A DNA stretch of 64,000 nucleotides from Siphonodentalium dalli (Eukaryota; Mollusca; Scaphopoda; Gadilida; Siphonodentaliidae), in contig CP136063.1 in assembly GCA_032622095.1 (NCBI GenBank), positions 265,167,426-265,231,425 of the forward strand. The letters are read 5' to 3'. Under the pieces are notes generated by a model that was given only the letters and a program-made list of their open reading frames with translations, was not told where the DNA came from and did not search any database. Position 1 is the first letter of the stretch, and the number at the start of each line of letters is the position of its first letter. A program made the position numbers and the translations under genes. Of this stretch, positions 31,623 through 43,200 are shown one piece after another.

Positions 31623-32110
31623 TACAGTAATGGCATAAATAATCGACTCCTTAACCCTTTACCCAACAAAACGGCCAAAACCGGCCAAATAAAGCTTCAA
31701 CAGCCTAAAATATCTTCGGTCTGTCTCAATAGAACCATACAAATATGGATATCATTGGAACCGGCTCCTTGACCACATTGTGATGGTTACAGTTATGCCC
31801 TGTGCCAATGCATTCTCTTATATAAATCTCTAAAATAAATCTGTTTTTAACACTTTTTACCATTTTTTCTTACATTCTTTAACAATTTTATAATTTTTAA
31901 TGTGTTAAGCCAATGCATTCTCTTATATATGCGAGGCGACCTATGGTCGACTCGCATATATAAGAGAATGCATTGGCACAGGACCGTTCTGTTGGGTAAA
32001 GGGTTAACCACAGCAGAATTATGGGGTTTTTTCAGGATTTAGTTGGAAATATGGCTTGTTGCCATTCATCGGAAAGCTCTCACCAGTCGATTATTTATGG
32101 CATTAAGGTA
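31623..32110. mobile_element. TA-flanked palindromic MITE (CAGTAATGCCC ends), copy a, interrupted
   Basis: Starts TA then CAGTAATGGCATAAATAATC; ends near ATTTATGGCATTAAGG then TA (32109-32110). Inside, CTCCTTAA and TTAACCACAGCAGAATTATG are separated by hairpin MITE copy K. Copies b and c show the joined form CCCCTTAACCACAGC. Confidence 0.75.
31651..32007 (+). mobile_element. piggyBac-like hairpin MITE, copy K, inserted in a TA-flanked MITE
   Basis: TTAA at 31651-31654 and 32004-32007 is the duplicated target. The same family site without insertion reads CCCCTTAACCACAG at 32262 and 33445, which confirms TTAA duplication directly. Hairpin 1 has lost its loop and right arm; hairpin 2 is complete. 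Confidence 0.9.
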
Positions 32111-32231
32111 GTACGTAAGAAAAATATCATGCAATGAAGAACTAGTATGTATACATATCTACAGGTGCATGTACATGTAACTAGCTACACACAGGCATGA
32201 AAATGTTTAATATCCCACTGCCCATATCAAT

Positions 32232-32424
32232 TACAGTAATGCCCTAAGTAATCGACCCCTTAACCACAGCAGAATTATGGGTAACTTTTCAGGATTTAGT
32301 TGGAAATATGGCTCCCCGAGAGCTTTCCGATGAATGGCAACAAGCCATATTTCCAACTAAATCCTGAAAAGTTACCCATAATTCTGCTGTGGTTAAGGGG
32401 TCAATTACTTAGGGCATTACCGTA
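32232..32424. mobile_element. TA-flanked palindromic MITE (CAGTAATGCCC ends), copy b
   Basis: CAGTAATGCCCTAAGTAATC and CCACAGCAGAATTATGGG on the left, CCCATAATTCTGCTGTGG and GATTACTT-like GGGCATTACCG on the right, between TA at 32232-32233 and 32423-32424. The two arms (GGATTTAGTTGGAAATATGG) are almost identical. Confidence 0.85.
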
Positions 32425-32547
32425 TACTACGATAATTGTAACACAAATGAAACAGAGTTCAAGCTCATAAAGTTTATAGGGACATCAATAATAACCATGT
32501 TCTGTCAATAACAAATTAACAGTATTCAGTATTTAAAAACCTATACA

Positions 32548-32848
32548 TACCCCGCTGGACAAAACAAGTGTCCATTGCCACCGCGGTGTATTTGCCGTTC
32601 GGCCGCGGTGTCAGAGTTAGTACTTGCAGTTGAGCACCGCGGCCGAATGGCATGGTTAGATTTCTGGTTTGTATCGTCTTTCTTAAGTTTAATGAAAATA
32701 CACATCGGCAACTACACCATGGCCGACGGAAAGTACACCGCGGCCCCACTGTAGTTAGCTGGTGGAGCCACGGTGTAGTTGCATTTCAGACGGTGGCAAC
32801 GCAAACCGCACTGCGGTTAAGTGAACACTTGTTTTGTCCAGCAGGGTA
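32548..32848. mobile_element. TA-flanked MITE with CCCYGCTGGACA ends
   Basis: CCCCGCTGGACAAAACAAGT (from 32550) and ACTTGTTTTGTCCAGCAGGG (to 32846), 297 bp, between TA dinucleotides. GC-rich interior of ACCGCGGT-like palindromic words, similar in style to the CCGCTAT family but with different ends. One copy only. Confidence 0.8.
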
Positions 32849-33108
32849 CATGTATGCACAGTTATTGCACATAATGACGAATGTCCGACGTTGTTACATA
32901 CAATTGTGATGTTGGCCATATTTTACAATTGATTTTTAGCAATGTTTTCAAGGGATGATGCTAGAATTGATGTTAAGTCAGATTTTTAATGTAATTGTTG
33001 CATCTGAAAGGTACGAAACTCTAAAACATGTACATGACCCACATGTATTGTCAGATGCAACAGTTATAAATTAAGAGTTCTGCAACTGGTGCAAGTATTA
33101 CAAAAATA

Positions 33109-33310
33109 CAAGGCTAATAATGCCAGCCACCCCCCTCATGACATTGTAAATACTTTCCAAGCCTTGAATACAGTCAATTGCAAATTCAAGGCTATTGATG
33201 TCAGCCACCCCCACTCATGGCATTTTAAGTAATGTCCATGATGTGAATAGTCAATTGTCAAATTCAAGGCTATTTATGCCAACAGTCCCCCCCCCCCCCC
33301 CCCCGCCTCA
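33109..33310 (+). repeat. 78-bp tandem repeat, three units, ending in a C-tract
   Basis: CAAGGCTAATAATGCCAGCC, CAAGGCTATTGATGTCAGCC and CAAGGCTATTTATGCCAACA start at 33109, 33187 and 33265. A C-run follows at 33288-33304. A fourth unit (TCAAGGCTATTCGTGCCCC plus C-run at 34506) lies on the other side of the 33711-34398 array. Confidence 0.8.
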
Positions 33311-33410
33311 TTGCATTTCAACCTCTTCACTGCTGAATGATGTCATGATTTTGGTTGCTTGATGGTTGATGTTCTGACCATTTTGAAGCACTAAAGTACA
33401 TGTACAGTAG

Positions 33411-33632
33411 TAAAGTAATGCCCTACATGTAAGTAATCAACCCCTTAACCACAGCAGAATTATGGGTAACTTTTCAGGATTTAGTCGGAAATATGGCTTG
33501 TTGCCATTCATAGGAAAGCTCCCGGAGAGAGCTTTCCGATGAATGGCAACAAGCCATATTTCCGACTAAATCCTGAAAGTTACCCATAATTCTGCTGTGG
33601 TTAAGGGGTCGATTACTTAGGGCATTACTGTA
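33411..33632. mobile_element. TA-flanked palindromic MITE (CAGTAATGCCC ends), copy c
   Basis: TA at 33411-33412 and 33631-33632. Arms CCTTAACCACAGCAGAATTA and GGATTTAGTCGGAAATATGG are mirrored exactly over ~70 bp, with a longer tip (GCTTGTTGCCATTCATAGG) than copy b. Confidence 0.85.
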
Positions 33633-33710
33633 CATGTACGGTAGGTCATGCACACAGTGTGACATTTTAGGCTATTGTCATACACAATTTTAAAACATCA
33701 TATATTATTA

Positions 33711-34398
33711 TGAAAGTGTCAATGACACTGTAGCTCAACTTAGGTAGGGGAATAATTTAATGGTTTACAGTAAATGGAGAAATAGGAAAGATGCTGATTG
33801 AAATGTCTTACCTGCACCAAAGGATTTAGTCATGCAAAGAGTAAAATCCAAGATGGTTGCTGGTGGCCATGTTTTTTGGCCAAACGACCCCAAAATGACT
33901 CGTTCCGATCTACATGTCATTGTTAACATCCATGACAAATTTTATGATGATCAGACTAAAGGTACGAACTGTAGCCCGTGCTAAAGGATTTAGTCATACA
34001 AAGAGTAAAATCCAAGATGGCTGCTGGCGGCCATGTTTTTCGGCTGAATGACCCCAAAATGACTCGTTCCCATCTACATGTCATTGTTAACATTCATGAC
34101 AAATTTCATGACAATAAGACGAACAGTACGGCCTGTAGCCCGTGCTAATGGATTGAATTTTGAAATCCAAGATGGCCGATGGCAGCCATGTTTTTTTTCC
34201 GAATGACCCCAAAATGACTCGTTCCTATCTACATGTCAATGTCAACATCCATGACAAATTTCATAATAATCGGACCAAAGGTACGAACTGTAGCCCGTGC
34301 TAAAGGAAATTGTTGACGCATCACACACACACGCACACACAGACGACGGATATCAAGCCATGGCAATAGCTCAAACTTTACAAAGTAAAGTTGAGCTA
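33711..34398 (+). mobile_element. Helentron-like element, short copy (3 monomers)
   Basis: Complete: 5' end TGAAAGTGTCAATGACACTG (containing the stem GTGTCAATGACAC), then TAGCTCAACTTAGG, about three monomers, the AAATTGTTGACGCATC boundary, a CACACACACGCACACAC microsatellite, CCATGGCAATAGCTCAAAC, and a 3' stem-loop ending TAAAGTTGAGCTA. No target duplication is visible, as expected for Helitron-type insertion. Confidence 0.8.
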
Positions 34399-34561
34399 AT
34401 AAACGGTGAGGAACAGTTGTTCCCCCATTGCATTTTAAGTAATCCCCAGGACTTGACAAGACAATCGTCAAATTCAAGGCTATTCGTGCCCCACCTGGTA
34501 CGGCCACCCCCCCCCCCCCCCCATGGCATTTTCAGAGCCCTGCATGAATTACATGTACTTG
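34399..34561 (+). repeat. Continuation of the 78-bp repeat with C-tract
   Basis: GTCAAATTCAAGGCTATTCG matches the units at 33109-33310, which suggests the array element landed in or next to this repeat. C-run at about 34506-34522. Confidence 0.6.
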
Positions 34562-35766
34562 TACCGCTATACTTAAAGTAATTGACCATCTATAACGCGG
34601 TGCCACCCCGTTAATACCGCGGTATTGTACCGCGGTATTCCACAATACCGCGGTATGATACCGCTTATTAACGCTTCAACACCGCGCACACCACGATGCG
34701 TGCGGTCACGGTTCGCGATACCGCGGTGATTTTAACGGACAATTTGCGCGGAAAAAAACAAAGGACACTGAAGAAATCTTCATTTATTGTGGTTATTTTA
34801 TTTACTTATTATTGACAATGTTTTTTTGCAAAATAGTGATTTGTCCATGTGTATAATATGCTTTTGCCAATAGTGATTTCTTTATGTGTCTGAGTCATCA
34901 AAAACTATCTCTTGAGTGGAATTTTTTTTCTCGTCTCCGTATATTAACCAATAGATATTGATAGACGGTTAACGTCTTCATTCGAAAATCCGATATATCC
35001 GACCTAACTCAGTTTTTACCCTCGACTCTGTTTATTGTCGTTGAACTTTATAGGATTTATTTTTATTTTATATTTGAAACATCGTGCATGTATACATGTT
35101 GACCCATCAACGTATGCATGCATATAGACATAGGTCGATGATAAACCTACATGAGAATGCATATCAGTTTTAGTTGCGATGCAGGGTACAGGTAGGTAAG
35201 AATTATCTGAGTGACCCAAATAATTTTCCAATATCATCATATTTCTCTTGCTATTCCACATAGTTCAAATCATTTTGGATTTATTCCGTATCCCCTGCTC
35301 TGATTTTCAGAAATAAACCGCGAATAAAACATGTGATTGACTATCCTACGACATTTCCAGCTACAATTTTTACATACACTCGACTGCGATTACGTCGCAA
35401 GTGGAGGTTATCAAGGATACGCCACGATTTCGCATCTAAAATCAAACGGCGACATTGTCGTCAGCATGCGCAATCCAACTATCAGTTACTTCCGGCCTCG
35501 ACGGAAATCTTTCCACTTATAATTGAATCGTTGTTGTCTGAACATTCAATAAATGCATCCCTTCAAAGAGTTCCATGAAAATCACAGCGGTATTCAAAAC
35601 ATTTAACACGATGCCCACCATCAGACCGCGGTGTACTTACCGCTCGATACCGTAACTCCACCGCCGTGACAGTCTCGATACCACTACCGTTTATTACCGG
35701 TATCACCGCAGTCATGACCGGGGTATCACCCCGTTTTTCTGGTCAATTACTTTGAGAATAGCGGTA
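34562..35766. mobile_element. TA-flanked CCGCTAT element, long copy 2 (1.2 kb)
   Basis: TA at 34562-34563 and 35765-35766, with ends as in copy 1. The flanking ~150 bp on each side align to copies 1 and 3 (TTAATACCGCGGTATT, AAAGAGTTCCATGAAAATCA). About 800 bp of extra interior (34740-35560) is absent from the others. The interior has no transposase motif, so it is a longer non-autonomous form or an ancestor of the short copies. Confidence 0.82.
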
Positions 35767-36423
35767 TGTGCAAGAATTAAAACTCAAGAAACCATGGATC
35801 CTCATATCCCTTTCTTCAGCCCTGGGAATTAGCCTAAACAATAAGCAATGCCTAGGTAAAAGCAGAAGAAAAATCAGTTGGCCTAGCAATAACATAAGTT
35901 AATTCATTGGTTAATCAAATTTCATTGTGTAAATCCAAAATACACCCTCTTAAGCCAAAATGACTTTCTTTACATACATTGTCATAAAATAGAATCTATG
36001 GCACTGGGGCATTAACTATAAACATATTGTTTGGGAGATGGTTGGTTGAGGAATTGTATTAACATGTAGTGCCCAGATACTCTCATATTATCATTCAATA
36101 GGACTATTTGACTCCGAAAAACTATCATTGGTGGCAAGGAAGCATGTTTTTTTCTTTGGCAGAGGCAAAATTTTGTATGTTTGAAAATTACCCCTAGTTT
36201 ATTCACCACCCCCCCCCCCCCCCCCCCCCCGCCAGAATTTCTTTTACCTCAACATTTAATGGCCGGTTAATCCCATATTATTGTTTGATATACATTGTAT
36301 GTGACACAGAAAAACTATCATTGGTGACAATGTTTTTCTGTTTCTGTGAAATGGCAATAAATTAAGTTCGAAGAATTTTCCTTGAATTATACCTTGCTAG
36401 TAGTTTATTTTGCCCTCCGTCTC
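35767..36423. other. Intergenic with C23 tract
   Basis: C-run at about 36209-36231. AAAAACTATCATTGGTG occurs twice (36117, 36310), pointing to a diverged ~195-bp duplication. No gene. Confidence 0.45.
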
Positions 36424-36573
36424 ACTCTAAGGTGCCTAATAGTTGTGGTGACCTAATAATAGTGATGGGTGAGAATTTAGACTGAAATAAATAATAGTGA
36501 TGGCAATTTCACTCCAATGCAAACAATAGTGATCATTGGAATTATCGTCCTGACGCTATTATTAGGCACCTGA
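36424..36573. mobile_element. Small MITE with CTCT..GGTGCC ends
   Basis: CACTCTAAGGTGCCTAATA and TATTATTAGGCACCTGAGAG mirror each other. The interior repeats AATAATAGTGATGG three times. Related to 28291-28858; the right side ends in TA, but the left TA is not preserved. Confidence 0.65.
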
Positions 36574-36898
36574 GAGTACACATGTACATGTAATTTTTTA
36601 CTTCAACATCTAATGGCCAGTTAACCCCTTATTAAACATGTTGTCACATTGAATAATAAAATGAGAGTATCTGGCCACAACATGTTAAGGTAAGAAAAAG
36701 TCAGGTGGGGGAGATGATCAGGGCGGGATGGGGGGGGGGGATAAACTAGGTTATCTCACGGGAAGATGCGCAAGCATAGCTGAGATTTTCTTTTCGGCAC
36801 CGGCATGTATTTTGTTTTCCAGAAGGCTTGTCCATTGTAACATGTCCACATGTTTTCAACGTTTCCCCAACCCCAACAGCAGAAATATACACCGTGAG

Positions 36899-37152
36899 CA
36901 AGCCTTGAAATAGGATGTCTGTCATTTGCAGAATGAGGTCCCCAGAGGGTGAATTTAGTGATGCTACCCTGCATAGCGGGCTAGCATCACCAAATTCACC
37001 CTCTGGGAACCTCATTCTGCTGAGATGTAAGCAGAATGAGGTCCCCAGAGGGTGAATTTGGTGATGCTAGCCCGCTATGTGGGGTAGCATCACTAAATTC
37101 ACCCTCTGGGGACCTCATTCTGCAAATGACAGACACCCTATTTCAAGGCTTG
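36899..37152. mobile_element. Palindromic MITE (PAL), short copy d
   Basis: CAAGCCTTGAAATAGG to CCTATTTCAAGGCTTG, 254 bp, almost entirely palindromic at two levels: each half is a hairpin (GAGGTCCCCAGAGGGTGAAT with its inverse), and the two halves are inverses of each other around CTGAGATGTAAG. I could not find a matching 8-bp target duplication here. Confidence 0.85.
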
Positions 37153-37697
37153 GAAAGAAATATCAAAGCTGTGAGAGAAAATTCTATATTTCTTTGCAGA
37201 CACGAAACTTGGATTTATTATCTAAACATTTCCCTCAATCAATAGGGCTCCTTCTGGCCTTTATTTATCCGCCATCTGCTTTATCACCTTAAAGGTGGAT
37301 TATCTCTTTGTAAACATGTATTATATAGTTACCGGGGTATAAAATATTAGATCTGAATCGAAGATTCCTGTCCGGAAATGCTTCTATCGATTAATATTAA
37401 TTTTATTTTGAATATTTTCTGGTCTAAAAAGGTGTGGTTGTTTAGCTAACGAACAATAGTGGTTACTGTTAACAGAGACCAGATATTTTATTGTGCAATT
37501 TTGTCACAAATAAATGTTAATTATACTCATTATCGCTTATAACTATGGAATAAAACAATACAACAAATCAATCTGGGACATTTGACATTCGGTGCGTAGC
37601 CACAGGAACAGCCTAATGCTCTATATCGCTACATGTGTATGGTATCACAGAATGGTCTGTTCTAAAAATAGACAAATAAACGGGCCCAATAAAATAT
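37153..37697. other. Intergenic with fragments of dispersed repeats
   Basis: Contains TTATTATCTAAACATTTCCC (related to 24340-24369) and TTAATATTAATTTTATTTTG (inverse of AAATAAAATCAATATTAA at 37702). No gene. Confidence 0.4.
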
Positions 37698-37797
37698 TCG
37701 AAATAAAATCAATATTAATTGATAGAAGCCTTTCCGGACATGGGTCTTCAGTTCATATTTATTATTTTATACCCACGCAACTATTTCAAATTTGTTA

Positions 37798-38200
37798 TTA
37801 AACCATTTACCCAACAAACCGGCCAAAACCGGCCAAATAAAGCTTCAACAGCCTAAAATATCTTCGGTCTGTCTCAATAGAACCATACAAATATGGATAT
37901 CATTGGAACCGGCTCCTTGACCACATTGTGATAGTTACAGTTATGCCCTGTGCCAATGCATTCTCTTATATATGCGAGTCGACCATAGGTCGCCTCGCAT
38001 ATATAAGAGAATGCATTGGCCTAAAAAAAAATCTTTTTTTTAACACTTTTTACCATTTTTTCTTACATTCTTTAACAATTTTATAATTTTTAATGTGTTA
38101 AGCCAATGCATTCTCTTATATATGCGAGGCGACCTATGGTCGACTCGCATATATAAGAGAATGCATTGGCACAGGGCCCTTCTGTTGGGTAAAGGGTTAA
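37798..38200 (+). mobile_element. piggyBac-like hairpin MITE, copy L
   Basis: TTAA at 37798-37801 and 38197-38200. The left end reads CCATTTACCC (one change from CCCTTTACCC). Both hairpins and the standard spacer are intact. Confidence 0.9.
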
Positions 38201-38562
38201 AGAGATAATCCATCTTTAAAGACATATTATGGAATTGTTCAGGTGAAACTGATAAATTATTACTCAGCGCTATGCCAACTGGGAGAATGTAGCATTCTAC
38301 TAACATCGCCCAAAATCTCAAAGAAATCGACAATACAACTCCATAGAAAATACCGTCTTAACTACACTCAATTGTAAATATTTAGATCTCGATTCGGGAT
38401 GCAACAATTGACGATAAACTAAAGCAAATGATTTCGCCATCGATACTCATTGCATTTAATAAATATATAAGACTGACAGTGTGTGTTGTAAATTTGGATT
38501 AATACATGTATGCATAAAATAAAATATAACTACTTTGAGCACGATTATTCTCCATTTATACA

Positions 38563-39483
38563 TAGGGTTGAAACGATTAATCGACTAGTCGTAGACGACG
38601 CTGAAATGTCAGAACGTCGACTCTGAATTTTGCCGTCGACTAGTCAGAATATAGTGTATTAGTTTCATTATAACGTTTTCAAGATCGATTCCGGCATAAA
38701 CGGTGTTAACTGCGCGTAAGTTATGGTAAGTATAACGTTTGGTGGCACCCAGAATTGACAGTGTTACTAGTAGACACACACGGACCGGTGACCCGACTAT
38801 TAATTGGACGAATGAAATTGACAACACAATGTCTCACTCGTCGTTTGAGGTCAAAGACATGATGGCAATGATTGACGCGGTTTTGTAGTTTGTCCGAGAC
38901 CGATTTGATACAGACACTGTATATTTCCATTGATCTCGCACCGTCGGATTATGATGCGACGCTGGGTGAAGGTCGCTTAAGGTGACGTCATTGGTGCTAC
39001 CGAATATAAATGATACTGACATTAAGAACTGGCTATCGTATTCTACAACGTAGCCTATACTATAGGGCGTATTTAGTCGGAACATTAACATTTTATAATG
39101 ACACCGCTCGGCACCGGTTTATTGGTGATCACGTGACTAAACGAAATAATCTTGAACGCTGATATTAAATTTAAAACCTGTATAAATTATCGTGTATCTA
39201 ATCATTATCCACCACATGTCTAATTATATAATTACATTCAGTGTGTTGGATAAATATCAAGATGTTTACAGTATTATTTCCCAAATAAATTGGTGTGTAT
39301 GCAGGGAAATGCGCAACGCAATAGAACGCTATTGCATCAGTCATCAGTGTACGCCATGTACGATGAATTTTCCGTACAATGTTATGTTTGAAAGTTTTGA
39401 TATCGGGTACCGACTTGTCGACGCAACGCGACTTTTGGGCTTCGACTAGTCGACTCTGAAATTCACTAATCGTTTCAACACTA
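38563..39483. mobile_element. hAT-type element, 921 bp (TCGACTAGTCG subterminal repeats)
   Basis: Exact 8-bp duplication TTTATACA at 38555-38562 and 39484-39491. Ends TAGGGTTGAAACGATTA and TAATCGTTTCAACACTA (one mismatch; the right arm has an 8-bp offset before its match). Subterminal CGACTAGTCG words repeat at both ends. No transposase frame. Same family as 56429-58208. Confidence 0.92.
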
Positions 39484-39535
39484 TTTATACATGTATTTGA
39501 TCACCCAACCAGAGTGTTTCACATCACATTAACAT

Positions 39536-39847
39536 CCCTCCAAATGAATAATAGACCATTCCTGATGATCCTGCTGTACATGTACACTGTTTTAACTGAG
39601 TGGAAGAATCCATTTACATGTAGTATAGAAGGTAATCACACACACAATGAGTAGTAGATACCGGTATACTGTAAATGTAAATTACAATCAGCATGCAGAA
39701 ACATGCAACAAAGTGTCATATCAAAGTCAACACAGGTATGACTGACAATACAGGTGTGATGAGATTTCAAAAGAAGAGAAAATAGAGTGAGGGTGATTCT
39801 CAAACATTTAAAAAAATAAATACCAGTACATTTGAAGTATTTAATAT
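39536..39847. other. Fragment of the repeat shared with 24400-24520
   Basis: GAATAATAGACCATTCC and TTTTAACTGAGTGGAAGAAT match the other copy. No gene. Confidence 0.45.
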
Positions 39848-40003
39848 TAGTTATCTTTAGCAACATCGGGGGTACATGGAGATTTAATACCTCGATGTCG
39901 ATTTTGAACCCTGAGGTACATGTAGAGCCGAGGGGTTCAAAAAGAGACATCCAGGTATTAAAACTCCATGTACCCCATGATGTTGCCGAAGATAATGATT
40001 TTG
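39848..40003. repeat. Imperfect palindrome (arms ~72 bp)
   Basis: AGCAACATCGGGGGTACATG and TTTTGAACCCTGAGG are mirrored by CATGTACCCCATGATGTTGC and CCGAGGGGTTCAAAAAG. Probably a small decayed foldback MITE; no other copy here. Confidence 0.7.
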
Positions 40004-40200
40004 TCCCCACAACAATAGCCATGTCTCCTTAATTTAAGTGTGTTTTTCATAGGTTCTCCAATTAATTCACACCAAAAAGAATAGTTCAGTAGCCGACCTA
40101 AGGATCCGGCGTCAGGTCAGGTGACGTCAGTGTTCGCGCTGGACAGAAAAAAAGTTTAGCCAAAAGTTTAGCCAATGAAAATTTTATTAGCCAAATGAAA

Positions 40201-43200
40201 TGAAAGTGTCAATGACACTGTAGCTCAACTTAGGTAGGGGAATAATTTAATGGTTGACAGTAAATGGAGGAATAGGAAAGGTGCTAATTGAAATGTCTAA
40301 CATGCGCCAAAGGATTTAGTGATGCAAAGAGTAAAATACAAGATGGCTGCTGGTGGCCATTTTTTTTTGGGCCAATTGACCCCAAAAGAACTCGTTCCCA
40401 TCTACGTATAATTGTTAACATCCATGACAAATTTTATGAAGATCTGACCAAAGCTACGACATACAAATTTCATGATGATCAGACGAACAGTACGACCTGT
40501 AGACCGCGCCAATGGATTGAATTTTAAAATCCAAGATGGCCGCTGGCAGCCATGTTTTTTGGCCGAATGACCCCACAATGATTCGTTCCCATCTACATGT
40601 CAATGTCAACATTCATGACAAATTTAATAAATATCAGACCAAAGGTATGACCTGTAGCCCACGCCAAAGGATTTAGTCATGCAAAAAGTAAAATGCTGGT
40701 GGCAATGTTTTTTGACCGAATGACCCCAAAACGACTCGTTCCCATCTACATGTCATTGTTATAATTAATGACAAATTTCATGACCATTTGACCAAAGCTA
40801 CGACCTGTAGCCCGCACCAAAGGATTTAGTCATGCAAAGAGTAAAATCCAAGATGGCTGCTGGCGGCCATGTTTTTTGACCAAATGACCCCATAACGACT
40901 CGATCCCATCTACATGTCATTGTTATCATTCATGACAAATTTCATGATGATCAGACGAACAGTACGACCTGTAGCCCGCGCCAATGGATTGAATTTTGAA
41001 ATCCAAGATGGCCGCCAGCAGCCATGTTTTTTGGCCGAATGACCCGACAATGATTCGTTCCCATCTACATGTCAATGTCAACGTTCATGACAAATTTTAT
41101 AAAGATTAGACCAAAGGCAACCTATAGCCCGCGCCAAAGGATTTAGTCATGCAAAGAGTAAAATCCAAGATGGCGGCCATGTTTTTTGGGCCGAACGACT
41201 CCAAAATCACTCGTTCCCATCTACATGTCAGTGTTAACATCCATGACAAATTTCATAAACTTCCGACCAACACAACGACCTGTAGCCCGCGCCAAAGGAT
41301 TTAGTCATGCAAAGAGTAAAATCCAAGATGGCTGCTGGCAGCCATGTTTTTTGGCCGAACGACCCCAAAATCACTCGTTCCCATCTACATGTCATTATTA
41401 ACATCAATGACAAATTTCATGATGATCAGACGAACAGTACGACCTGTAGCCCGCGCCAATGGATTGAATCTTGAAATCCAAGATGGCTGCCAGCGGCCAT
41501 GTTTTTTGGCCGAATAACCCCAAAATGACTCGTTCCCATCTACATGTCAATGTCAACATTCATGACAAATTTCATAAAGATCAGACCAAAGGTACGACCT
41601 GTAGCCCGCGCCAAAGGATTTAGTCATGCAAAGAGTAAAATACAAGATGGCTGCTGGCGGCCATGTTTTTTGGCCGAGCGACACCAAAATCACTCGTTCC
41701 CATCTACATGTCATTATTAACATCAATGACAAATTTCATGATGATCAGGCGAACAGTACGATCTGTACTGTAGCCCGCGCCAATGGATTGAATCTTGAAA
41801 TCCAAGATGGCTGCCAGCGGCAATGTTTTTAGGCCGAATGACCCCAAAATGACTCGTTCCCATCTACATGTCAATGTCAACATTCATGACAAATTTCATA
41901 AGATCAGACCAAAGGTACGACCTGTAGCCCGGGCCAAAGGATTTAGTCATGCAAAGAGTAAAATCCAAGATGGCTGCTGGCAGCCATGTTTTTTCGGCCG
42001 AACAACTCCAAAATCACTCGTTCCCATCTACATGTCATTGTTAACATCCATGACAAATTTCATGATGTTCCGATCGAAGCTACGACCTGTAGCCCGCGCT
42101 AAAGGATTTAGTCATGCAAAGAGTAAAATCCAAGATGGCTGCTGGTGGCCATGTTTATTGGCCGAACAACCCCAAAATGACTCGTTCCCATCTACATGTC
42201 AATATTAACATCCATGACAAATTTCATGATGATCAGACGAACAGTACGACCTGTAGCCCGCGCCAATGGATTGAATCTTGAAATCCAAGATGGCTGCCAG
42301 CGGCCATGTTTTTTGGCAGAATGACCCCAAATGACTCGTTCCCATCTACATGTCAATGTCAACATTCATGACAAATTTCATAAAGATCAGACCAAAGGTA
42401 CGACCTGTAGCCCGGGCCAAAGGATTTAGTCATGCAAAGAGTAAAATCCAAGATGGCTGCTGGCGGCCATGTTTTTCGGCCGAACAACTCCAAAATCACT
42501 CGTTCCCATCTACATGTCATTGTTAACATCCATGACAAATTTCATGATGTTCCGATCAAAGCTACGACCTGTAGCCCGCGCCAAATGATTTAGTCATGCA
42601 AAGAGTAAAATCCAAGATGGCTGCTGGCGGCCATGTTTATTGGCCGAACGACCCCAAAATGACTCGTTCCCATCTACATGTCAATATTAACATCCATGAC
42701 AAATTTCATGATGATCAGACGAACAGTACGACCTGTAGCCCGCGCCAATGGATTGAATTTTGAAATCTAAGATGGCCGCCAGCGGCCATGTTTTTTGGCC
42801 GAATGACCCACAATGATTCGTTCCCATCTACATGTCAATGTCAACATTCATGACAAATTTCATAAAGATTAGACCAAAGGTACAACATGTAGCCCGCGCC
42901 AAAGGATTTAGTCATGCAAAGAGTAAAATCCAAGATGGCTGCTGGCGGCCATGTTTTTTGGCCGAACGACACCAAAATCACTCGTTGCCATCTACATGTC
43001 ATTATTAACATCAATGACAAATTTCATGATGATCAGGCGAACAGTACGATCTGTAGCCCGCGCCAATGGATTGAATCTTGAAATCCAAGATGGCTGCCAG
43101 CGGCCATGTTTTTAGGCCGAATGACCCCAAAATGACTCGTTCCCATCTACATGTCAATGTCAACATTCATGACAAATTTCATAAAGATCAGACCAAAGGT

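Larger units (their letters stand above)
37698..39535 (+). repeat. Dispersed ~390-bp repeat, copy 3, carrying two insertions
   Basis: Left part 37698-37797 matches 26747-26846; the body 38217-38562 matches copies 1 and 2; the tail resumes at 39484 (TTTATACATGTATTTGATCA, CCCAACCAGAGTGTTTCACA). It is broken by hairpin MITE copy L (37798-38200) and the hAT element 38563-39483. Both junctions agree with uninterrupted copies. Confidence 0.8.

Noticed and set aside
36746-37301. Recurring peptide MRSPEGEFGDASPLCGVASL on both strands
   Set aside because: It is the palindromic PAL element read in its open frame; being a palindrome it appears on both strands.
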